Positions 16,055 to 25,252 of a stretch of DNA of 64,000 bases are shown here, in pieces. The position numbers were made by a program, and so were the translations under genes. Each line of letters starts with the position of its first letter. The stretch's first letter is position 1. The notes below the pieces were generated by a model. It did no database searches. It saw only the letters and a list, made by a program, of their open reading frames with translations, and was not told where the DNA came from. The DNA comes from Bog-473 sp963741995 (GTDB lineage Bacteria; Actinomycetota; Acidimicrobiia; Acidimicrobiales; RAAP-2): positions 1-64,000 of the forward strand of contig CAVUKI010000004.1 of NCBI GenBank assembly GCA_963741995.1, given 5' to 3'.

Positions 16055-18401
16055 TCTGGCGCGACACAACCTGCCGATTCCTCACCGGGAGCACGTGGGG
16101 CTCACGACCTACGACGCCAAGGATCCGGATACGTCATATCCGCCCATTGAGCCGTTGCGGCCACCCGAGGGCGCTCCGAACGTCGTGGTCATCATGATCG
16201 ACGATGCCGGGTTCGGCTCCTCCTCGGCCTTCGGGGGCCCGTGCAACACGCCGGTCGCCGACCGCTTGGCAGCGAACGGGCTCCGCTTCAATCGCTTCCA
16301 CACGACCGCCCTGTGCTCGCCGACCCGCCAGGCCCTCCTCACGGCTCGGAACCACCACGCCGTCGGCATGGGAGGGATCACCGAGATCGCCACCTCCGCA
16401 CCGGGGTACAACTCCATCCGGCCGGACAATGCCGCCCCGATCGCCGAGACGCTCCTCCTCAATGGGTACAGCACCGCCCAATTCGGCAAATGCCATGAGG
16501 TCCCTGTCTGGGAGACGAGCCCGATGGGCCCGTTCAATCAGTGGCCGACCGGCAGCGGGTTCGAGCACTTCTACGGCTTTGTCGGGGCAGAGACCAACCA
16601 GTGGTACCCAGCGCTCTACGAGGGCGTCACGCCGGTGGAGCCATCAAAGACTCCTGAGGAGGGTTACCACTTCACCGAGGACCTGACCGACCACGCCATC
16701 ACCTGGGTCCAGCGCCAGAGGTCGCTCATGCCGGACAAGCCGTTCTTCATGTACTTCGCCCCGGGTGCCACCCACGCCCCCCACCATGTGGCGCCCGAGT
16801 GGAGCGCCAAGTACAAGGGCAAGTTCGATGCCGGATGGGATGCGGTGCGGGAAGAGACCCTGGCCCGCCAAAAGCAGCTGGGTGTCGTGCCGGAGGACAC
16901 CCAGCTCTCCGCCCGACCCGAGCAGATCAGCGCGTGGGGGGACGTCGCCGACGACCTCAAACCGGTGCTGGCCCGACAGATGGAGATCTACGCCGGGTTC
17001 ATGGAGCACACCGACCACCACATCGGCCGACTGCTCGATGCCATCGAGGCGCTGGGAGCCATGGACGACACGCTGGTCTACCTGATCATCGGAGACAACG
17101 GGGCCAGCGCCGAAGGCACGCCCAATGGGACCTTCAACGAGATGATCTCCCTGAACGGCGCGGCCGAGTTCGAGACCGTTGACTTCATGTCACAGCGCAT
17201 CGACGAATTCGGCACTCCGAGCGCCTACAACCACTATGCGGTCGGCTGGGCGCACGCCATGAACACCCCGTTCCAATGGACCAAGCAGGTCGCTTCCCAT
17301 TTCGGTGGCACCCGCAACGGGACCATCGTCCACTGGCCCAATGGCATCACGGCGAAGGGTGAGGTCCGCCAGCAGTTCCACCACATCATCGACGTGGGAC
17401 CGACCATCTTCGATGCGGCCGGCATACCGGAGCCGACCTTCGTCAATGGCATCCAGCAGGCGCCGATCCACGGCGTGTCCATGGCCTATGCCTTCAACGA
17501 TGCCGCGGCCGAAGAGAGGCGGGAGACCCAGTACTTCGAAGTGGCCTGCAACCGCGGGATTTACCACAAGGGGTGGACCGCGGTCACCCGGCACAGCGTG
17601 CCCTGGGACTTCGGGGCGCAGCTCCCCGCCCTCGACGACGATGTCTGGGAGCTCTACGACACCACCATCGACTGGTCCCAGGCTCACGACGTCGCCGCCG
17701 AGCATCCCGACAAGCTGAGGGATCTGCAGCGCCTGTGGCTCATTGAGGCGGTCAAGTACAACGTGCTGCCCCTCGACGACCGGAGGATCGAACGGTTCAA
17801 TTCCGACATCGCCGGCCGGCCGCAGCTGGTCAAGGGCAATGCGCAGATCCTCTACGGTGGCATGAGCCGCCTCAGCGAGAACTCGGTCCTCAACCTGAAG
17901 AACAAGTCGCACTCGGTCACCGCCGAGATCGAGGTTCCCCAAGGGGGCGCCAACGGCGTCGTCGTGGCCCAGGGGGGTGCCTTCGCAGGTTGGAGCCTGT
18001 ACCTCCATCAGGGCAAGCCGAAGTACTGCCACAACCTGGCGGGGCTGATGCGGTTCTACGTCGAAGGCGATCAGGAGGTGCCACCGGGGACCCATCAGGT
18101 CCGGATGGAGTTCGCCTACGACGGGGGAGGCCTGGCCAAGGGCGGCACTGCGGCGCTGTTCATCGACGGCAAGCCTGCAGGCGAAGGACGGATCAACGCC
18201 ACCGTGCCCATGATCTACTCGGGCGACGAGACCTGCGACATCGGTTCGGATTCGGGTACGCCGGTCAGTGAGGATTATGCCGGGGAGTCCAGCCGATTCA
18301 CCGGAACCGTCAACTGGGTCGAGCTCCAAATCGGCGACGACAATCACGACCACCTCATCGCTCCCGAGGAGCTGATGCGTGTGGCCACATCCATTCAGTA
18401 G
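16047..18401 (+). CDS. Arylsulfatase (type I, formylglycine-dependent)
   Basis: 784 residues. A sulfate-ester hydrolase of the alkaline-phosphatase fold. Metal ligands Asp52-Asp53 are in MIDDAGFG. The maturation motif C90-S-P-T-R (CSPTRQALLTARNHH) has the Cys that becomes formylglycine. FGKCHE and the late GDNG motif complete the metal and sulfate site. Residues about 610-780 form a C-terminal beta-rich domain. No signal peptide is seen, so it probably acts in the cytoplasm. The gene overlaps the upstream small gene and is followed 12 nt later by its own maturation enzyme. This arylsulfatase subgroup (about 780 aa) is common in actinobacteria and mycobacteria. Confidence 0.93.
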   Translation: MDDLARHNLPIPHREHVGLTTYDAKDPDTSYPPIEPLRPPEGAPNVVVIMIDDAGFGSSSAFGGPCNTPVADRLAANGLRFNRFHTTALCSPTRQALLTARNHHAVGMGGITEIATSAPGYNSIRPDNAAPIAETLLLNGYSTAQFGKCHEVPVWETSPMGPFNQWPTGSGFEHFYGFVGAETNQWYPALYEGVTPVEPSKTPEEGYHFTEDLTDHAITWVQRQRSLMPDKPFFMYFAPGATHAPHHVAPEWSAKYKGKFDAGWDAVREETLARQKQLGVVPEDTQLSARPEQISAWGDVADDLKPVLARQMEIYAGFMEHTDHHIGRLLDAIEALGAMDDTLVYLIIGDNGASAEGTPNGTFNEMISLNGAAEFETVDFMSQRIDEFGTPSAYNHYAVGWAHAMNTPFQWTKQVASHFGGTRNGTIVHWPNGITAKGEVRQQFHHIIDVGPTIFDAAGIPEPTFVNGIQQAPIHGVSMAYAFNDAAAEERRETQYFEVACNRGIYHKGWTAVTRHSVPWDFGAQLPALDDDVWELYDTTIDWSQAHDVAAEHPDKLRDLQRLWLIEAVKYNVLPLDDRRIERFNSDIAGRPQLVKGNAQILYGGMSRLSENSVLNLKNKSHSVTAEIEVPQGGANGVVVAQGGAFAGWSLYLHQGKPKYCHNLAGLMRFYVEGDQEVPPGTHQVRMEFAYDGGGLAKGGTAALFIDGKPAGEGRINATVPMIYSGDETCDIGSDSGTPVSEDYAGESSRFTGTVNWVELQIGDDNHDHLIAPEELMRVATSIQ

Positions 18402-18413
18402 CGAGCGGCCTGT

Positions 18414-19403
18414 ATGTCGGACGCCTGCTGTGCCCCCGGTCGGGAGGGCGAGGCCCGAGGTACCGAACCGATGGGGGAGATGCCTCTGAATGGCGGCCCT
18501 GTCCCTCACACAGTTGTCACGGTTCCGGGAGGTCGCTACCCGATGGGGGACGAGTCAGACTGGTCCTACCCCGGCGACGGGGAGGGGCCGGTGCACCAGG
18601 TCGACCTCGAACCTTTCCGCATCGACCGCTATGTCGTGAGCAACCAACAGTTCGCCGAGTTCGTCGAGGCCACAGGGTGGCGGACCGACGCCGAGAGGTT
18701 CGGGTGGTCCTTCGTCTTTGGTGGACTGCTCCCCGACGACTTCCCGCCCACCAGGGGCGTAGAGAGCGCGCCGTGGTGGCGCCAGGTCATGGGGGCGGAC
18801 TGGCGTCATCCCGAAGGGCCTCACTCGAACACCTCGGACCGGCCCGGCCACCCAGTCGTCCATGTTTCCTGGACTGACGCCCAGGCCTTCTGCGCATGGA
18901 CAGGGACGCGGCTCCCCACAGAGGCCGAGTGGGAGGCGGCGGCACGGGGCGGACTTGACGGGCAGCCATTCCCCTGGGGCGACCAACTCGAACCTGAGGG
19001 AAAGCACCAGATGAACGTCTTCCAGGGTGATTTCCCGGGAGGTAATACCGGGGACGACGGTTACTTCGGCACCGCCCCGGTCGATGCGTTCGAGGCGAAT
19101 GGATATGGCCTGCACAACGTGTGCGGCAACGTGTGGGAGTGGTGCGCGGACTGGCTGGACGTGGGGTACTACCGAGTGTCTCCGGCGCACACACCCGCGG
19201 GACCGGTGTCCGGCTCATTGCGGGTTCAGCGTGGCGGCTCCTACCTTTGCCATGCCTCATATTGCCGCCGCTACCGGGTGTCCGCCCGCTTCGGCAGCGC
19301 ACCGGACAGCTCCAGCGGCAATGTCGGATTCAGAGTGGCCGCCGAACTTGGGGGAGCTGAGGCAGCCTCGGCCTTGCCGGGACGGGCGCACGCACACCAT
19401 TGA
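18414..19403 (+). CDS. Formylglycine-generating enzyme (SUMF1/FGE family)
   Basis: 329 residues. It converts the sulfatase active-site Cys to formylglycine using copper and oxygen. The active-site cysteine pair Cys279 and Cys284 (GGSYLCHASYCRRY) has the same 5-residue spacing as in human SUMF1 and actinobacterial FGE. Conserved PVVHVSWTDAQAFCAW, LPTEAEWEAAARGG and GNVWEWCADW are present. The N-terminal ACCAPGR stretch is typical of actinobacterial members. It lies 12 nt downstream of its presumed substrate gene. Confidence 0.93.
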   Translation: MSDACCAPGREGEARGTEPMGEMPLNGGPVPHTVVTVPGGRYPMGDESDWSYPGDGEGPVHQVDLEPFRIDRYVVSNQQFAEFVEATGWRTDAERFGWSFVFGGLLPDDFPPTRGVESAPWWRQVMGADWRHPEGPHSNTSDRPGHPVVHVSWTDAQAFCAWTGTRLPTEAEWEAAARGGLDGQPFPWGDQLEPEGKHQMNVFQGDFPGGNTGDDGYFGTAPVDAFEANGYGLHNVCGNVWEWCADWLDVGYYRVSPAHTPAGPVSGSLRVQRGGSYLCHASYCRRYRVSARFGSAPDSSSGNVGFRVAAELGGAEAASALPGRAHAHH

Positions 19404-19421
19404 GCCATCTCGTGACGTGAA

Positions 19422-19440
19422 ATCGCCCTCTTTGGGTGAT
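19422..19440. promoter_or_regulatory. Palindromic operator-like site, copy 5
   Basis: ATCGCCC-TCTTT-GGGTGAT, 34 nt upstream of the DUF2252 start and 18 nt after the FGE stop. Confidence 0.6.
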
Positions 19441-19473
19441 GGTGAGAGATCCAAGGAGCGCGACCGTAGGTCT

Positions 19474-20952
19474 ATGGCCGATCTAGGAACTACCAAGGCA
19501 ACACAATCGTCGGATGCACAGGCGTCCAGCGGGCACTTCTCGACTGACGAGCGCCTTGCCTTGGGCAAGGCAGCCCGCACCACCGCGCCAAGGACCGCCC
19601 ACGAGGTGTGGGAGGCGTCTCCGACACGACCTGATCCCGTCGCCCTGCTCGAGAGCCAGGCCGAGTCGCGGGTCCAAGAGTTGGTGCCCATTCGCTACGG
19701 CCGGATGCTGGTATCTCCCTTCACCTTCTACCGCGGAGCGGCTCTGATCATGGCATCGGATCTGGCGACCACTCCGCGGTCCGGGTTGAATGTCCAGGCT
19801 TGCGGTGACGCCCACTTGAGCAACTTCGGCGTGTTTGCCTCGGCGGAACGGAATCTGGTCTTCGACGTGAACGACTTCGACGAGACACTGCCGGGTCCGT
19901 GGGAATGGGACGTCAAGAGGCTGGCGGCAAGTCTGGCCATTGCCGGGCGAGATCGCGGATTCACAGGCCGAGAACGCGCCGGCGTGGTGCTCGATGCCGT
20001 CGCGGGGTACCGCACAGAGATGGCGAAGCTGGCCACGATGAAAGATCTCGATGTGTGGTACGCCCGCATGGACATTGAAAAGATCCTCAGCGATCTCGGA
20101 GTTGAGCTCGGGCTCACAGGCAAGAAGCACGACGACCAGCCCTTGTCCAAAGCGAAGGTTCAGGCTGAAAAGGTGCTGGCCAAGGCGCGCACCCGCGACA
20201 GCATGCAGGCGTTGGACAAGCTCACCCAGGTGGTCGACGGGGAGACACGGTTCGTCAGCGATCCTCCGCTGTTGGTTCCGATCGAAGAGCTTCTGTCCGA
20301 AGACCAAAGCGCGCTCCTGACCGAACGGATGCACGACTTATTCAACCGTTATCGTCACACACTGCAAAGCGACCGACGACACTTGCTCAAGCAATTCCGG
20401 TTTGTCAGCATCGCCCGCAAGGTGGTCGGAGTAGGCAGTGTCGGTACCCGCGCCTGGGTCATCCTGATGGTGGGGAGCGACGGACAGGATCCGTTGTTGC
20501 TCCAGGCCAAAGAGGCGCAACGGTCAGTGTTGGCCGGATTCGTGGGCGAGAGTCACTACGCCAACCAGGGCGAGCGGGTCGTCGCCGGTCAGCACCTGAT
20601 GCAGGCGTCGAGTGACATCTTCTTGGGATGGGATGACGTCGAGGGCATCGATGGCGTACCGCGCGATTTCTACATTCGCCAGCTGCGGGACTGGAAGGGC
20701 TCCGCCGATACCGATCAGATGACTCCTCAGTCCATGGCGGTCTACGGCCGGTTGTGCGGTTGGACCCTGGCGCGGGCTCATGCCCGATCCGGCGACCGGA
20801 TCGCCATCGCCGCGTATCTGGGGTCCGGCAAGTCCTTTGACAATGCGATCGCTTCGTTCTCCGAGTCCTATGCCGATCAGAACCAAAGAGACTATGAAGC
20901 ACTGCAGAAAGCCGCCGCCGACGGGCGCATCGTCGTCGAGTCCGGACTGTGA
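19474..20952 (+). CDS. DUF2252 family protein
   Basis: 492 residues from ATG 19474. An upstream extension of the open frame overlaps fge and is non-coding. The family signature is present: VPIRYGRMLVSPFTFYRGAA, CGDAHLSNFGVFASAERN, VFDVNDFDETLPGPWEWDVK. The GDxHxxNF and DxNDFD elements resemble the catalytic loops of aminoglycoside-phosphotransferase-like kinases, so a kinase fold is likely. The substrate is unknown. The ribosome-binding site AAGGAG is 15 nt upstream, a little far. A palindrome copy lies at 19422-19440. Confidence 0.85.
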   Translation: MADLGTTKATQSSDAQASSGHFSTDERLALGKAARTTAPRTAHEVWEASPTRPDPVALLESQAESRVQELVPIRYGRMLVSPFTFYRGAALIMASDLATTPRSGLNVQACGDAHLSNFGVFASAERNLVFDVNDFDETLPGPWEWDVKRLAASLAIAGRDRGFTGRERAGVVLDAVAGYRTEMAKLATMKDLDVWYARMDIEKILSDLGVELGLTGKKHDDQPLSKAKVQAEKVLAKARTRDSMQALDKLTQVVDGETRFVSDPPLLVPIEELLSEDQSALLTERMHDLFNRYRHTLQSDRRHLLKQFRFVSIARKVVGVGSVGTRAWVILMVGSDGQDPLLLQAKEAQRSVLAGFVGESHYANQGERVVAGQHLMQASSDIFLGWDDVEGIDGVPRDFYIRQLRDWKGSADTDQMTPQSMAVYGRLCGWTLARAHARSGDRIAIAAYLGSGKSFDNAIASFSESYADQNQRDYEALQKAAADGRIVVESGL

Positions 20953-20974
20953 TTTGGCGTGTAGGTTCTGGTGA

Positions 20975-20993
20975 ATCACCCGATGAGGGTGAG
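20975..20993. promoter_or_regulatory. Palindromic operator-like site, copy 6
   Basis: ATCACCC-GATGA-GGGTGAG, 58 nt upstream of the DUF6325 gene and 23 nt after the DUF2252 stop. Confidence 0.65.
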
Positions 20994-21050
20994 GAAGTCG
21001 ACAACGACGAGTCGTAGCCTGCAAGAACACGAAAGTCGAGGACGGATCAC

Positions 21051-21473
21051 ATGACCATAGGACCAGTCGAATACATCGTCGTAGCGTTCCCTGGGAACGA
21101 GTTCAACGGTGAGATTGCCCCCGAGTTGATGGCTCTTGTCGAGTCCGGCACGGTCCGGATCCTCGACCTGATCTTCATCGGCAAGGATGTCGATGGCTCA
21201 GTGGTCGCCTTCGAGATCGACGAGTTGGACGCGGCGGCGGGGTTCGGTGGACTCGACGGCGACGTCGGAGGGCTCATCAGCCCGGCAGATATCGAGTACG
21301 TCGCGGCGGCGCTGGAACCCAACTCATCAGCGGCATTGCTGATCTGGGAGGACGTCTGGGCGGCGCGCTTCGCTGAGGCAGTGCGCAATTCCAACGGGAT
21401 TCTGGTCGAGGGCGCCCGCATTCCACACGAGCTCATCGCACCCGCGCTGGCGGATCTTCCGGCAGCAGTCTGA
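21051..21473 (+). CDS. DUF6325-type small acidic protein
   Basis: 140 residues. It begins GPVEYIVVAFPGNEFNGEIAPELMALVESG and continues VRILDLIFIGKDVDGSV, the pattern of the DUF6325 (formerly DUF1269-like) membrane-associated stress proteins. The C-terminal half (SSAALLIWEDVWAARFAEAV) supports this. It pairs with a downstream SHOCT gene, an association seen in many actinobacteria. Function unknown. Confidence 0.8.
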   Translation: MTIGPVEYIVVAFPGNEFNGEIAPELMALVESGTVRILDLIFIGKDVDGSVVAFEIDELDAAAGFGGLDGDVGGLISPADIEYVAAALEPNSSAALLIWEDVWAARFAEAVRNSNGILVEGARIPHELIAPALADLPAAV

Positions 21474-21498
21474 GTCACATCGAGATAGGAGATCCGAC

Positions 21499-21759
21499 AT
21501 GATGAGAAGGCGACCCATCGCAAGGGCGGCTGTCCGAACGACGGCAGTGGTTGGAACCGCCGCCGTCGTAGGTGGACACATGGCCAACAAGCAGGCGGCT
21601 CAGGCTCAACAGGCGGCACCGGAGGCTGCTCCAGCGCCTGAGCCGGCTGCGGCCGCTCCCGACCCCATCGAGCAGCTCACCCAGCTTGCCGCGCTGAAGG
21701 ACTCGGGGGCACTGACCGAGGCGGAGTTCGAAGCCCAGAAGGCCAAGATCCTGGGCTAG
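21499..21759 (+). CDS. SHOCT-domain protein with N-terminal hydrophobic segment
   Basis: 86 residues. A basic, hydrophobic N-terminus (RRRPIARAAVRTTAVVGTAA), an Ala/Pro/Glu linker and a C-terminal SHOCT domain (EQLTQLAALKDSGALTEAEF) are visible. It lies 25 nt after the DUF6325 gene with AGGAGA just upstream, so the two are co-transcribed. Its SHOCT closely matches the one at 11215. SHOCT domains are thought to mediate oligomerisation. Confidence 0.8.
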   Translation: MMRRRPIARAAVRTTAVVGTAAVVGGHMANKQAAQAQQAAPEAAPAPEPAAAAPDPIEQLTQLAALKDSGALTEAEFEAQKAKILG

Positions 21760-22039
21760 CAAGGATGCCCGGTCACCGGCCTCGATGGTCTCGTGCCGGC
21801 GGGTGATCGCGTGCTGCGGATGCTTGCTCCGGACGTGGGTCTGAAAGTTGAGCCTGCGCTTGATCTTCCTCGAGGCGGTGATGCTCATGAACACCAACGG
21901 CGAGAGGGGCTGCCAAGGTGCCCAGCGTGACGATGCGCGACCTGCCGGGTCTGCTCTCCCACCTGTCGATCGCAGGTGTCGTGCTCGATCGACCTGTGTG
22001 CGCACCGGTTCCCATTGCCTGGCGCATCGGTAGCTGAGC
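21760..22039. other. Intergenic region upstream of the 22040 membrane gene
   Basis: 280 nt with no supportable gene and no palindrome copy of 7-5-7 form. Confidence 0.4.
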
Positions 22040-23383
22040 GTGCCCACAATGAGCGATACGGGGTCCGAGGACAAGCCCACCGGCGCTGTCGCGGGCGCAT
22101 CCGGGGGCGAGGTGACGCCCAGGCCTGGGCCCCGCGCGCGCCGGACCAGACGGATCAGCGCGTGGGTGCTGGTGGTGCTGGCGTCGCTGCTGATCCCGAT
22201 ATCGGTGATCTCTGTGTGGGCGATACGCACGGTCACGAATACGGACCAGTACGTCGCCACGCTGGCACCCCTGGCTCGGAACCCGGTCATCGTGGACCAC
22301 CTGGCGCAGAAGGCAACTGACGAGTTGTTCTCGACGCACATCGTGCAGGACAAGGTGACCGCGGCGCTGCCGGCAAAGGCGAAGCCCATCGTCACGCCGA
22401 TCGTGGCCCAGGTCCACAACTACGTGTACGGCCTCGCACTGAAGGTGTTCTCGAGCCCCAGGTTCGGACAGCTCTGGGACAGCTTGAACCGCCACAGCCA
22501 CGACGCCGTGATCGACGTCCTCACCGGCAAACAGTCCCCGCTCGTCCAGAAGCTGGAAAAGGGCGGCGGGATCGTCGTCAACGTGACCCCGGCGCTCAAC
22601 AACCTGATCAACGAAGCCAACTCGAAGGGCGTCACGCTGTTCAATCCGCTCAAGCCGATCCTGAGCAAGGGGGACAAGCTGGGCGTCACCGTGGTGTCGA
22701 AGTCCCAGGTCTCGAAGTTCACGAGTCTCTTCAACGCCATCGTGACGCTGAAGTGGGCCATCCCCATCGTCGCTCTGGTGCTCGCGATCCTCGGCATCGT
22801 GATCGCGGTCGAGCACCGCAAGACCCTGCTCCGAATGGCCATCGGGGTGGCGCTCGTCACCCTCGTACTGCTGGCCGGCCTTTCCCTGGGGCGTATCACG
22901 TTCGTCAACCAGGCCGGGCACACCTTCAACAGGCAGGTGGCCGGCACGGTCTGGGACACCATGCTCCGCCTCCTCGAGAGGGACCTGCGTTGGATGCTGC
23001 TCATCGCGGTCCTCTTCGCCTTCGCGGCCTGGCTAGCCGGGCCGGCCCGCTACGCCGTGTGGATTCGCTCGACGGTCGCCGAGGGCGGCCGCTGGGTGGC
23101 CACGCAGGCCCGTGAGCTCAGAGCCGGCACCGGGCGGGCGGCCGCCGGTTCGGACCGGGTCCGTCATTCCGGCGGGTGGATCTTGGAGCACATCCACGGC
23201 TTGCGCATCGTCGGGGTGGTCGTGGCCGGGCTCTTCCTCGTGTTCGGCGGCAACCTCACGGGGTGGAGTCTCCTGGTCATCGTCATCGTGCTGGCCGTGT
23301 ATCTCGGGCTGCTGCAACTCGTGGCCGCCTGGGCTCGCAACGTGTCGGACCCCGTGGCTCGCTCCGACACGGCATCGACCTAA
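22040..23383 (+). CDS. Actinobacterial multi-pass membrane protein of unknown function
   Basis: 447 residues (GTG 22040; an ATG three codons in is possible). There is an N-terminal cytoplasmic tail, a first helix (RISAWVLVVLASLLIPISVISVWA), a large extracytoplasmic region with AQVHNYVYGLALKVFSSPRF, then helices near residues 240, 270, 325 and two at the C-terminus (VGVVVAGLFLVFGG; SLLVIVIVLAVYLGLLQL). The layout matches a common uncharacterised actinobacterial membrane family. It is the first of four consecutive membrane genes ending in a potassium channel. Confidence 0.75.
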   Translation: MPTMSDTGSEDKPTGAVAGASGGEVTPRPGPRARRTRRISAWVLVVLASLLIPISVISVWAIRTVTNTDQYVATLAPLARNPVIVDHLAQKATDELFSTHIVQDKVTAALPAKAKPIVTPIVAQVHNYVYGLALKVFSSPRFGQLWDSLNRHSHDAVIDVLTGKQSPLVQKLEKGGGIVVNVTPALNNLINEANSKGVTLFNPLKPILSKGDKLGVTVVSKSQVSKFTSLFNAIVTLKWAIPIVALVLAILGIVIAVEHRKTLLRMAIGVALVTLVLLAGLSLGRITFVNQAGHTFNRQVAGTVWDTMLRLLERDLRWMLLIAVLFAFAAWLAGPARYAVWIRSTVAEGGRWVATQARELRAGTGRAAAGSDRVRHSGGWILEHIHGLRIVGVVVAGLFLVFGGNLTGWSLLVIVIVLAVYLGLLQLVAAWARNVSDPVARSDTAST

Positions 23384-23396
23384 GAGTTCAGCCATC

Positions 23397-24341
23397 ATGA
23401 TTTCGCAAAACGCCTCTGGGGCGGGGGACGAGGTCGCTCACGCGCCTCTGCCTCCATCACGGCGAGTGCCGATTGGGGAACAAGTTGCGCGTCTGGTGAC
23501 GGCAATTCGCACCGGGGACGAAGCGATGGTCGAGAGGGCAGTGCTGGCACTCAGCCAACGCAGCCGCTGGCTGGCGCCCCTGGCACTGCTGGTCGGGGCA
23601 TTCGCGATGCTGTTCCAAGGAGTGAAGCTTCTTTTCACCAACTGGAGGCTCACGCTGGTGCAGATCCTGCCGGCTATGTGGATCTGGGCCGCAATGCTCG
23701 ATCTCAAGGCCCATGCGCTGCACGGAAAGGAATTCCACCTTCTCCGCGGGCCCCTCCTCTGGCTCGTGCTACTGGTCATTGCGGCTCTCACGGCTGGCAG
23801 CTTCTTTCTCAATGGCGTCTTCGCCTTTGCCATATCCAAGCGAGGAGCACCCGAGATCCGCCCGGCATTCACCGAAGCAAAACGACACCTTCGCACGATC
23901 CTCGCCTGGGGTGTGTTCGTGGGATTGGCGCTTGGCTTCGCCACCATGGTTGTCGATCGCTGGGGAAAGTTCTGGTTCTCCCTCACGCTGAGCGTCGTCG
24001 TGGCAGTCATGATGGTCGCCTACGTTGCGGTCCCGGCACGGCTCATCGGGGTCAAGTCAGAACGCTCGAGAAGAGACAAACTGACTGCGTCCGCAGTTGG
24101 GGGAGCGGTCGGAGCAGTGGTGTGTGCTCCACCTTTTGCCTTGGGCCGGGTCGCGATCCTGCTGCTTGGTTCACATACGTTCCGCTATTTGGCCATCCTG
24201 TTGTTGATCATCGCCGTCGTCTTGCAAACCGGAGCCACCAGCTCGGTCAAAGCGATAAAGATGAGCGCCAAGCTGGCGGTCGGTCAAAATCCGAATGAGA
24301 GCCCAGCAGCACTCGAGCTCGAGACAGCGGAAACGACATGA
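23397..24341 (+). CDS. Multi-pass membrane protein of unknown function
   Basis: 314 residues. ATG 23397 is chosen, 13 nt after the previous stop; the longer open frame overlaps the upstream gene. There are five or six hydrophobic segments, including SRWLAPLALLVGAFAMLF, LLWLVLLVIAALTAGSFFLN, RTILAWGVFVGLALGFATMV and FWFSLTLSVVVAVMMVAYVA. The motif ISKRGAPEIRPAFTEAKRHL between helices is conserved-looking. I do not recognise a named family. Confidence 0.7.
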   Translation: MISQNASGAGDEVAHAPLPPSRRVPIGEQVARLVTAIRTGDEAMVERAVLALSQRSRWLAPLALLVGAFAMLFQGVKLLFTNWRLTLVQILPAMWIWAAMLDLKAHALHGKEFHLLRGPLLWLVLLVIAALTAGSFFLNGVFAFAISKRGAPEIRPAFTEAKRHLRTILAWGVFVGLALGFATMVVDRWGKFWFSLTLSVVVAVMMVAYVAVPARLIGVKSERSRRDKLTASAVGGAVGAVVCAPPFALGRVAILLLGSHTFRYLAILLLIIAVVLQTGATSSVKAIKMSAKLAVGQNPNESPAALELETAETT

Positions 24342-24431
24342 GACGAGATCAGCTGGCCACTGATCAGGAGTGTTCGGTACACAGTCGGTGCCCTGGTCTC
24401 AGGGCGTCGCGAATCAAGGCGGTGTTGGAGC

Positions 24432-25250
24432 ATGCTTGAGACCGTTGACGTCCATCTACCACAGAGCACCCGCGAGGCCGTTCGTCGGCAGATCAGGCTG
24501 ACGTTTCAGCCCCCCTACGAGACGCCAATTACTGTCGCCGTGAACGGTGCCCTCATGAGTTCGGCGTGGTTCTTCCTCCCCGCCGGCCTGCGAGACAAGG
24601 TGTTCACCCTGCATGGAACCCTGGCTTTCGCATTGATACTCGCGGCGTGGATGTACTCGGACGTGCCGTCGACGAACGTCCTTGGGCCGGACGCTCGACG
24701 GGTCATGGCCGCCCTCGACGACCCCATGATGTTTCGCCGGCTGCTCTATGCCAAGAACCTCGTCCTGTGGTTGCTGGTCACTCCCGTGTGTGCCGTGGTG
24801 GCAGTCATCAGTGGGCTCATCAATCACTCTCTGCTGGCCACGTTCTACACGGTCGTCGCGATCGGTGTAATTCCTTTCGGTTTCCTGGCCATCTCGGCGT
24901 GGGTGGGCATCTTGTTTCCGTACCACCCGATGCCACTTCGGTATCGGTGGGAGCATCGTCAGCCCCGGAGGAGGATGCTGGTGCGGTGGCTCACGCTTGC
25001 GGTCACGCCCTACGTCCTTGTTCCGGCGCTGGCCGCACTGATGCTGGCTCCGTCGCTCCTTGTGTGGGGTTTCACCTCACCGCACGGACTTTCTGAGAAG
25101 CCGCCGGATCATGACCTCGGGTTGGGGGTTGCCGTGGCCTGTGTGGTCGCGCTGGTGTGCTCGGTGGGCGGTCAGCGGTTGGGTGTGTGGATCGCCCAAC
25201 GGAGGCGGGCGAAGCTCGTGGAGTTCCTGTCAGATCCGGTCCGGGGATAG
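24432..25250 (+). CDS. Six-helix membrane protein of unknown function
   Basis: 272 residues. A soluble N-terminus is followed by helices at about 40-58, 62-78, 108-128, 135-160, 190-212 and 230-250. Arg/Pro-rich loops (YHPMPLRYRWEHRQPRRRM) would be cytoplasmic. It resembles ABC-2-type permease-like proteins only loosely. It ends 2 nt before the ion-channel gene, so the two are almost certainly co-expressed. Confidence 0.7.
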   Translation: MLETVDVHLPQSTREAVRRQIRLTFQPPYETPITVAVNGALMSSAWFFLPAGLRDKVFTLHGTLAFALILAAWMYSDVPSTNVLGPDARRVMAALDDPMMFRRLLYAKNLVLWLLVTPVCAVVAVISGLINHSLLATFYTVVAIGVIPFGFLAISAWVGILFPYHPMPLRYRWEHRQPRRRMLVRWLTLAVTPYVLVPALAALMLAPSLLVWGFTSPHGLSEKPPDHDLGLGVAVACVVALVCSVGGQRLGVWIAQRRRAKLVEFLSDPVRG

Positions 25251-25252
25251 GC

